Part shown: positions 7,457 through 11,499 of the stretch, in pieces
How positions within the stretch are numbered: the first letter of the stretch is position 1
Layout of the letters: every line of letters starts with the position of its first letter
Assembly (NCBI GenBank): GCA_036796215.1
Contig: DAIRDJ010000148.1
Span: forward strand, 1 to 11,499
From: SLRI01 sp036796215
GTDB taxonomy: Bacteria > Pseudomonadota > Alphaproteobacteria > Geminicoccales > Geminicoccaceae
Direction of reading: 5' to 3'
Length of the DNA: 11,499 nt
The notes under the pieces: generated by a model
What the model was told of the DNA's origin: nothing
Database searches by the model: none
Seen by the model: the letters and a program-made list of their open reading frames with translations, nothing else
Program-made: the position numbers and the translations under genes

Positions 7457-7804
7457 TCAGCGCGCGAGGAGACGGAGCATCATCCGGCGGACATGGTCCT
7501 GGCCGCCGAAGAAGACCGCGAGCACGCGCACGACTTCCTGCTCGACGTCGATCTCGTACCAAAAGATCGCCCGATCAATCGTGAGATGCCGAAGGCCCGG
7601 TACGAGGTGATCGTGATTCGTCCCGCGATCGGGCGCCGTGCAGATGCGATCGGCACTGCCGCGAATCTTGCGGACCCGCTCTGCCGCATGGCTCAATGCC
7701 TCACCGGGCGGCTCGCCGAAGCTGCAGTAGCTGTCGAAGAGATGGTCGAGGATCAGTAAGAGGTCGCGCTCTGCGGCGTCCGAGAAATCGAGCCTAAAGG
7801 CCAT
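7457..7804 (-). CDS. ParE/RelE-type toxin of a type II toxin-antitoxin pair
   Basis: Small 115-residue protein of the RelE/ParE fold. It opens with FRLDFSDAAERDLLLILDHL, the usual N-terminal strand and helix. The core has VRKIRGSADRICTAPDRGTNH, then the strands HLTIDRAIFWYEID and VVRVLAVFFGGQDH near the end. ParE proteins of this kind poison DNA gyrase and RelE proteins cleave mRNA; the sequence alone does not settle which. The ATG at 7804 overlaps the antitoxin gene by 11 bp, the normal antitoxin-first order with coupled translation. It appears intact. It converges on the guanidine operon and is probably unrelated to it functionally. Confidence 0.85.
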   Translation of the reverse strand: MAFRLDFSDAAERDLLLILDHLFDSYCSFGEPPGEALSHAAERVRKIRGSADRICTAPDRGTNHDHLVPGLRHLTIDRAIFWYEIDVEQEVVRVLAVFFGGQDHVRRMMLRLLAR

Positions 7805-8063
7805 GCGCGCGGCGCTTGGCCTCGATCATCCGCTCCAGCCGCTCGTCCATCTCAGCTGCACTGATGAAGCGACCGGCGCGGCGCTGCAGCAGCAGTTGGC
7901 GCAGTGCCTCGACCTCCGCCTCTTCTGCGGTCATGCGCTGGCGCAAGAGATCGACGCCCTGCTGTAGCACCGCACTCAAGCTGGCATAGCGTCCGCTCTC
8001 GACGAGCGACCGCGCGAAGTCGTGCTGCTCATCGGTGAGCGAGACCGAGGATTTGACCGTCAT
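7794..8063 (-). CDS. ParD-type ribbon-helix-helix antitoxin
   Basis: An 89-residue antitoxin. The N-terminal ribbon-helix-helix region (TVKSSVSLTDEQHDFARSLV then ESGRYASLSAVLQQGVDLL) should dimerise and bind the operator upstream of its own gene. The charged C-terminal helix (AEEAEVEALRQLLLQRRAGR onward) should wrap the toxin. It fits the ParD family of short CC2985-like antidotes. I chose the ATG at 8063, six bases after a perfect AGGAGG; a TTG two codons earlier would overlap that ribosome-binding site. Its stop lies inside the start of the toxin gene. Autoregulation is suggested by the palindrome within its promoter. Confidence 0.88.
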   Translation of the reverse strand: MTVKSSVSLTDEQHDFARSLVESGRYASLSAVLQQGVDLLRQRMTAEEAEVEALRQLLLQRRAGRFISAAEMDERLERMIEAKRRAHGL

Positions 8064-8081
8064 GCCCAACCTCCTATCTAA

Positions 8082-8111
8082 AAAGTACTACTGAGTAGCA
8101 CCAAGAGTCAA
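8082..8111 (-). promoter_or_regulatory. Promoter and putative operator of the toxin-antitoxin pair
   Basis: Reading the minus strand, TTGACT (8111-8106) and TACTTT (8087-8082) are separated by 18 bp and sit just upstream of the AGGAGG of the antitoxin gene. Between them lies an inverted repeat, CTACT-AGTAG with a one-base centre (8088-8098), a likely ribbon-helix-helix operator overlapping the promoter spacer. The element also overlaps the stop codon of the aconitase X small-subunit gene (8088-8090). The -10 match is weak, so this is inference from position and spacing. Confidence 0.5.
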
Positions 8112-8534
8112 GGGAGACGGGTTGACCCGCTCGACGACAACCAGTCCTTGCGCCGGATTCACCCTGACCCGGTCGCCCGTCTGGATCAAGGTGGTGACGT
8201 CGCCGTCCGCGAACCGATCGCAGAGCGCCATGTCGGCGAGCGCGGCACCCTGCGCCAGGATGGTGTTCGCCCGGTTGAAGAGGATCGCCTTGGGCGCCAT
8301 GCCGCGCGACGCCATCTCGTGCAGCATCCAGGCCGTGGCGACCCCGCCCTTGGCGGTGTTGCAGACCAGGATCCTGCCGACATAGGATTGGCCGAAGAGG
8401 GCGTGCTGCGGCCGCGAGAAGGTGCCCTCGAGCCGATCGAGGTCGTAGCGGGCCGAGAAATTGTCGGCCGAGACCAGGGCCAGGCCCTCGACCACCGGCC
8501 CGATCCCCTGGTGGCAGCGGAGCTCCAGCCTCAT
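8088..8534 (-). CDS. Aconitase X small (swivelling) subunit, DUF126 family
   Basis: Small subunit of a two-component aconitase X, 148 residues. It carries the swivelling-domain pattern ALFGQSYVGRILVCNTAKGG (about 56-81 region) with VATAWMLHEMASRGMAPKAI next, then LFNRANTILAQGAALADMALCDRF and a short C-terminal strand region. It closes over the active site of the large subunit. Bacterial members of this type dehydrate cis-3-hydroxy-L-proline; archaeal relatives dehydrate phosphomevalonate. The ATG at 8534 overlaps the large-subunit stop by 4 bp (ATGA), so the two are translated together. An upstream in-frame start exists but would overlap the large subunit by 49 bp and lacks support. Its stop codon falls inside the promoter region of the toxin-antitoxin pair. 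Confidence 0.88.
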   Translation of the reverse strand: MRLELRCHQGIGPVVEGLALVSADNFSARYDLDRLEGTFSRPQHALFGQSYVGRILVCNTAKGGVATAWMLHEMASRGMAPKAILFNRANTILAQGAALADMALCDRFADGDVTTLIQTGDRVRVNPAQGLVVVERVNPSPLTLGATQ

Positions 8535-9772
8535 GGGATCTGCCCCGTTCGGGCGGCCCGGACGCAGTCCTCGGCACATCGCAGCGCCGGCTGGTACCCA
8601 TAGCCGCCCAGGATGTTGACGATCTTGGCCGAGTTGCTGAGCAGTCGTGTCCAGCCATTGGCCAGACCGATCTCCCGGGCGTACTGGTTGTAGAAGCAGG
8701 TGCCCTGCAGCACCTTCGCCCCGAAGGCCTCGATCCGCCCGACGAGGCCGAGCCGACTGGCATCCGCATAGACGGCGGGGCTGGTGCAGACGAGCATCGC
8801 CGTCCCCGGATGCCGCGCGTGGCCGTCGACGAGGTCGGCCACGCGCTGCATCTCGACCAGCGAAAGCTGCGGGGCGGCGAAGACGACGACGTCGACGGGG
8901 TCGCCCTTCCGGCCGTCGCCCGCAACGAGTGCCAGGATGTCATTGCCAGTGATCTCCTCCGCCGGCAGATCGTCGCCACCGGTGGCGGCCAGGGTCGGCG
9001 CCTCGGGCGTGATGCCGACGAGGTGAAAGAGCGGGGTCGAGCCGAAGCTCGCCATGGCGGCCCCCAAATGCTTCAGCTCGTCGGAACCCGGCACATCCTC
9101 GATCCCCTCGATCACCGGCACCTCCCAGTAGGAGCCGGCGAGCCGTCCGACGATGGCGCCGAGCGCGCCCCACTCTACGAGATCGCGCGGCTGGTGTCGG
9201 ACGACGAAGCGCCGGGTCGCCCGGCGGTTGGCGTCGAGGTGCAGGCCGTAGCGCGGGGTGCGGCTGGTGAGCCCCGCCGCCAGGGCCGAGGGACCGCCCT
9301 CGAAGTTGGAGCGGGCACCACAGACGCTGTTGCAGTAGATCACCACGCCGGTGTCGCCATAGGCCACATGCTCGCCCCGGACCGGCGGCATGATGGTCTG
9401 GTAGTTGATGCAGGTGTCGGTCATCAGGATGCCGAGCCGGGTCAATGCGGCGATCGTCCGCCGTTCGAGCTCGGCCATCGCCTCGGTCTGGCCGAGCGGG
9501 TGGTAGTAGCTCAGATCGACGCCGCGCGGGTCGGTGAGCATCGGCACCATGACCCGGCGCTCGGCCTCGGGATGCGCTGCGAGGCCCTCGAGGAAGCGAA
9601 CCCCGGCCAGGCCCACCGATTCCGGGTCGACCATCATGTGCGCCTGGGCGACCGGCACGAAGTCCCGGGCGTCGAACATGGCGCCTACCTTGAGCATGTG
9701 GTCCATGGCCCAGCGCCGGGGCTCGCCCAGCTCGCCCGCGAGCATCGCCCGCTCCTCGTCGGTCAGCCGCAT
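8531..9772 (-). CDS. Aconitase X large (catalytic) subunit, probable cis-3-hydroxy-L-proline dehydratase
   Basis: Catalytic Fe-S subunit of the aconitase X (DUF521) family, 413 residues. It begins MRLTDEERAMLAGELGEPRRWAMDHMLKVG, typical of the family. Candidate cluster or active-site cysteines are Cys121 in TDTCINYQ, Cys147 and Cys151 in YCNSVCGARSNFEGGP, and Cys359 in QGTCFYN. The C-terminal SNSAKIVNILGGYGYQ (380-394) resembles the aconitase substrate-binding end. The ATG at 9772 has AAGGAG five bases before it; an upstream extension to 9874 has no support. With its separate small subunit it matches the bacterial two-subunit type characterised as cis-3-hydroxy-L-proline dehydratase, which feeds hydroxyproline catabolism. 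Substrate is inferred; no proline racemase or pyrroline reductase gene is near to confirm it. Confidence 0.88.
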   Translation of the reverse strand: MRLTDEERAMLAGELGEPRRWAMDHMLKVGAMFDARDFVPVAQAHMMVDPESVGLAGVRFLEGLAAHPEAERRVMVPMLTDPRGVDLSYYHPLGQTEAMAELERRTIAALTRLGILMTDTCINYQTIMPPVRGEHVAYGDTGVVIYCNSVCGARSNFEGGPSALAAGLTSRTPRYGLHLDANRRATRRFVVRHQPRDLVEWGALGAIVGRLAGSYWEVPVIEGIEDVPGSDELKHLGAAMASFGSTPLFHLVGITPEAPTLAATGGDDLPAEEITGNDILALVAGDGRKGDPVDVVVFAAPQLSLVEMQRVADLVDGHARHPGTAMLVCTSPAVYADASRLGLVGRIEAFGAKVLQGTCFYNQYAREIGLANGWTRLLSNSAKIVNILGGYGYQPALRCAEDCVRAARTGQIP

Positions 9773-10018
9773 CGCCGCTCCTTCGCCATAGCAAACGCCC
9801 ATGCGACGGCGGGATGGTACCCGCCCGGCGCGAGCTGGATCATATTCGACATCTCCAAGCATCCAAGTGCGCAATTATTCGCCAAGATATTCCGCCAAAT
9901 GATAGCAAAAAGTTGACCCCTCCGCCCGCATCGCCACATCCTGAGCGTCAGAACGTTAGCGGTCCACACCACGTGTGCGGGACGCTGTCTGCAGGATTAT
10001 TCGGATAGGAGCGGGGGA
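9773..10018. promoter_or_regulatory. Divergent intergenic region with AT-rich island and tandem CGCCAA repeats
   Basis: This 246-bp spacer separates aconitase X (leftward) from the 77-codon gene (rightward). An AT-rich island at about 9841-9915 contrasts with the GC-rich surroundings and is the likely site of the aconitase X promoter. Within it CGCCAA occurs twice in direct orientation (9880-9885 and 9893-9898), each preceded by ATT, 13 bp apart, like a tandem regulator-binding site. A small inverted repeat CACAC/GTGTG with three bases between lies at 9965-9977. I could not fix a convincing -35/-10 pair for either direction. Confidence 0.4.
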
Positions 10019-10252
10019 ATGGCCAAGGAAGAAAGCGCAAGGCACGAGCAGTTCCGGAGGCTTGCCGAGAGCCGCACGAACAAGGCCTTGGACGCCATCG
10101 GACGGATCAGCAACCTCTCGAACAGGTCCCTCTATGCGTGGGAGGAGGCCGAGGTCGAAAAGGTGGTCGAGGCCCTGAGGGACGCCGTCTCCGAGGTCGA
10201 GGCGCGCTTCGCTTCGCCGAAGGTCAAGCCCGGTGCCAAGTTCAAGCTCTGA
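10019..10252 (+). CDS. Conserved small protein of unknown function (77 aa)
   Basis: A 77-residue, strongly charged, mostly helical protein without signal peptide or membrane segment. The pattern ARHEQFRRLAESRTNKALDA then IGRISNLSNRSLYAWEEAEV and a helix ending EVEARFASP recalls a small family I have seen in diverse bacterial genomes, usually as (R)xxKAxxxIxxIxNLSNRxxYxxxxxxV followed by a final helix. No biochemical role is known to me. The ATG at 10019 has AGGAG about seven bases upstream. It stands alone, divergent from aconitase X and upstream of the tRNA-Leu on the other strand. Confidence 0.8.
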   Translation: MAKEESARHEQFRRLAESRTNKALDAIGRISNLSNRSLYAWEEAEVEKVVEALRDAVSEVEARFASPKVKPGAKFKL

Positions 10253-10478
10253 GGCGGGAGACAGATGGACGATCGACCGCCTTGCTGCCCTGCTGGACGC
10301 AACGAAAACTCGGCAGGTCGAGGCGGCGCCGCGGACGCAGGGCGCTCGATGATCGAGGTCGCCGCGATAGGCCGCGCCGAGAACGCTGGGGTATAGGCGC
10401 ATCGACGCCCGACGCCCGTCTTCGAGGGCGTGCGCGTGCGCCCCGCACACCTGAATATGGCCAGCTAATCGACGCCCC
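10253..10478. other. Non-coding stretch between small gene and tRNA-Leu
   Basis: I see no gene in these 226 bases. A short palindrome CTCGAT-G-ATCGAG lies at 10345-10357, and the 10-mer ATCGACGCCC occurs at 10401-10410 and 10468-10477. There is no T-run terminator after the tRNA on the minus strand. Confidence 0.4.
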
Positions 10479-10564
10479 TGGTGCCCGCTGCCGGACTCGA
10501 ACCGGCACACCCGAAGGTCAGGGATTTTAAGTCCCTTGCGTCTACCTGTTCCGCCAAGCGGGCA
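10479..10564 (-). tRNA. tRNA-Leu, anticodon UAA, with encoded CCA
   Basis: On the minus strand a complete class II tRNA can be folded. The 7-bp acceptor stem pairs TGCCCGC (10564-10558) with GCGGGCA (10488-10482), followed by an encoded CCA (10481-10479). The D-arm region contains TGGCGGAACAGGTAGACGC. The 5-bp anticodon stem AGGGA/TCCCT surrounds the loop CTTAAAA with anticodon TAA (10529-10527), reading UUA/UUG leucine codons. A long variable arm around CTTCGG and a T-arm CCGGTTCGAGTCCGG complete it. The long variable arm and the anticodon both say leucine. Confidence 0.96.
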
Positions 10565-10625
10565 CGTAAGAGGGGATAGCGCAACGGCTGGGCGAACCGC
10601 TAGCGCGAAGGCCAGACAGGGTCGG

Positions 10626-11110
10626 CTACGCGTGGCGCAACGCTTCGATCGGGTCGAGCCGGGCGGCACGGCGGGCGGGGACATAGCCGAAGACCACACC
10701 GACCAGGGCCGAGCAGCCGAAGGCGATGACGATGATGCCCGGATCGACCATGACGGGCACACGCAGCGCCCCGGTCGCGGCCCGGACGAGGCCGAGACCG
10801 GTGAGCACGCCGCTCAGCCCGCTACAGAGCGACAAGGTCACGGCCTCGACCAGGAACTGCAGGAGCACCTGGCCCTCGAGCGCACCGACGGCGAGGCGGA
10901 GACCGATCTCGCGGGTCCGCTCGGTGACCGCAACCAGCATCATGTTCATGATGCCGATGCCGCCGACCAGCAGGCTGACGGCGGCGACGGGGCCGAAGAG
11001 ACCGGTCATCAGTCCGGCGGTGGCCGTCATGGTGGCGACGATCTGGCTCATGTCGCGGACCACGAAATCGTCGTCCGCCCGGCTCGTGATATGGCGCCGC
11101 TGGTGGTGTA
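10626..11110 (-). pseudogene. 5'-truncated MacB-like ABC permease remnant (FtsX domain)
   Basis: Only the last ~160 residues of a MacB-family permease remain. Homology starts near HITSRADDDFVVRDMSQI (about 11105) and continues through FGPVAAVSLLVGGIGIMNMM, the family hallmark VAVTERTREIGLRLAVGA, a second membrane segment in the VEAVTLSLCSGLSGVL region, and a third ending FGYVPARRAARLDPIEAL just before the stop at 10626. A full MacB permease also has a first membrane segment and a large periplasmic domain, both missing; sequence further upstream in this frame is arginine-rich and unlike MacB. No ATPase partner is present. The break lies beside an 11-bp direct repeat, TGGCGCCGCTG, at 11092-11102 and 11128-11138. 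This is almost certainly a non-functional remnant, 61 bp upstream of the tRNA. Confidence 0.8.
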
Positions 11111-11215
11111 CCCTGACGTCTGGAAATTGGCGCCGCTGTAGCGGAGCCGTGGCTGCCCGTCGCCACCCCGCGGGGCGGCGACGGGCAATCGAGCCTCTGG
11201 GGTGCTCCAACCGCG

Positions 11216-11361
11216 GCCCTGATCGCTACGGTGCTCATGACCCTGGCCATGCGCATGGAGCGTGAACAGTTTCGGGGCGCCGGTCACGACGAACGGGCGC
11301 CCGAGCGGCGCGGCTACGCCAAACCCAGGCTGATCGACACGCTCGCCGGCACAGCGGAGTC
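11216..11361 (+). mobile_element. Degraded N-terminal fragment of an IS256-family transposase
   Basis: The plus-strand frame reads ALIATVLMTLAMRMEREQFR then GAGHDERAPERRGYAKPRLI and DTLAGTAESG. This resembles the N-terminal region of IS256-family transposases, which usually have a helix ending in MExER, a GAxxxERxxxRxGYANGFKPK block and DTxAGT. Here the NGF after GYA is missing and the frame soon loses similarity. The catalytic DDE part is absent. It is a relic rather than a working insertion sequence. The identification rests on pattern memory over about 45 residues. Confidence 0.6.
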
Positions 11362-11395
11362 CGGATGGGCCCAGGACGGCCGGCACGGACGCGCC

Positions 11396-11439
11396 CTAGA
11401 GCGGTTGCCGTTCACTTACGCTCACGCCAACCGCTCTAG
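11396..11439. repeat. Perfect 12-bp inverted repeat with CTAG ends (hairpin of an intergenic repeat)
   Basis: CTAGAGCGGTTG (11396-11407) and its exact complement CAACCGCTCTAG (11428-11439) enclose 20 bases. The CTAGAGC/GCTCTAG ends match short palindromic intergenic repeats (RIME- or MITE-like) widespread in Rhizobiales and related alphaproteobacteria. Such elements are non-coding and probably spread in trans or by template switching. Confidence 0.75.
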
Positions 11440-11499
11440 TCCCTTGTTTTGCCGCGTTTTCCGAGTCGCCGGCTGGTTCCAGCCGGCTTGAAAATACTC
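11440..11499. repeat. Second palindromic module, cut by the window edge
   Basis: Directly after the first hairpin, TCCCTTGTTTTGCCGCGTTT leads into a perfect inverted repeat GCCGGCTGG/CCAGCCGGC (11468-11476 and 11479-11487, two-base loop). It is flanked by GTTTTC on one side and GAAAAT on the other, extending the pairing. The order CTAGAGC, CTTGTTTTG, TTTTC, central palindrome, GAAAAT and CTC is the usual arrangement of the alphaproteobacterial repeat named above, read from one end. The outer CTAG end would lie just beyond the window. Confidence 0.6.

Noticed and set aside
8810..9916. A 368-codon plus-strand open frame opposite aconitase X
   Set aside because: It is a shadow of the catalytic subunit with no ribosome-binding site or family resemblance.
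10401..10477. Repeated ATCGACGCCC near the 3' end of tRNA-Leu as possible attachment sites
   Set aside because: The repeat is only 10 bp, lies outside the tRNA, and there is no integrase gene in the window.

Overview
The window is high-GC, densely packed chromosomal DNA. Several things point to an alphaproteobacterium: a Methanosarcina/alphaproteobacterial-type phosphoserine aminotransferase beside a long SerA, a two-subunit aconitase X, and at the right edge an intergenic palindromic repeat with CTAG ends of the kind scattered through Rhizobiales-like genomes. The genus cannot be told from the sequence.

Left block (123-2882, minus strand): serC followed by serA, two consecutive steps of serine biosynthesis, transcribed leftward as a probable operon. 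A 301-bp spacer (2883-3183) separates them from a divergent operon.

Central block (3184-7429, plus strand) is the most interesting part. It holds a periplasmic binding protein, a permease and an ATPase of the ABC family found beside urea/guanidine carboxylase genes. Next comes a ureohydrolase that would usually be annotated as agmatinase but carries the sequence signatures of the nickel-dependent guanidine hydrolase GdmH. Last is a small, unrecognised protein with a histidine-rich N-terminus. Spacing is 7 bp, a 4-bp overlap, 6 bp and 1 bp, so the five genes look co-transcribed and coupled. The simplest reading is a guanidine import and hydrolysis system: the transporter brings in guanidine, the hydrolase splits it to urea and ammonia, and the His-rich protein may help with nickel. 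No guanidine riboswitch of a known class was recognised upstream, and no HypA/HypB-like nickel chaperone lies in the window.

Right-centre block (7457-9772, minus strand): a ParD/ParE-type toxin-antitoxin pair whose promoter and putative operator overlap the end of the two-subunit aconitase X genes. These probably encode a cis-3-hydroxy-L-proline dehydratase. A divergent 77-codon gene of unknown function follows at 10019.

Right end (10253-11499): a tRNA-Leu(UAA) with encoded CCA on the minus strand, a 5'-truncated MacB-like permease remnant, a degraded N-terminal piece of an IS256-family transposase, and the palindromic repeat. This stretch looks like an eroded mobile-DNA junction near a tRNA gene.
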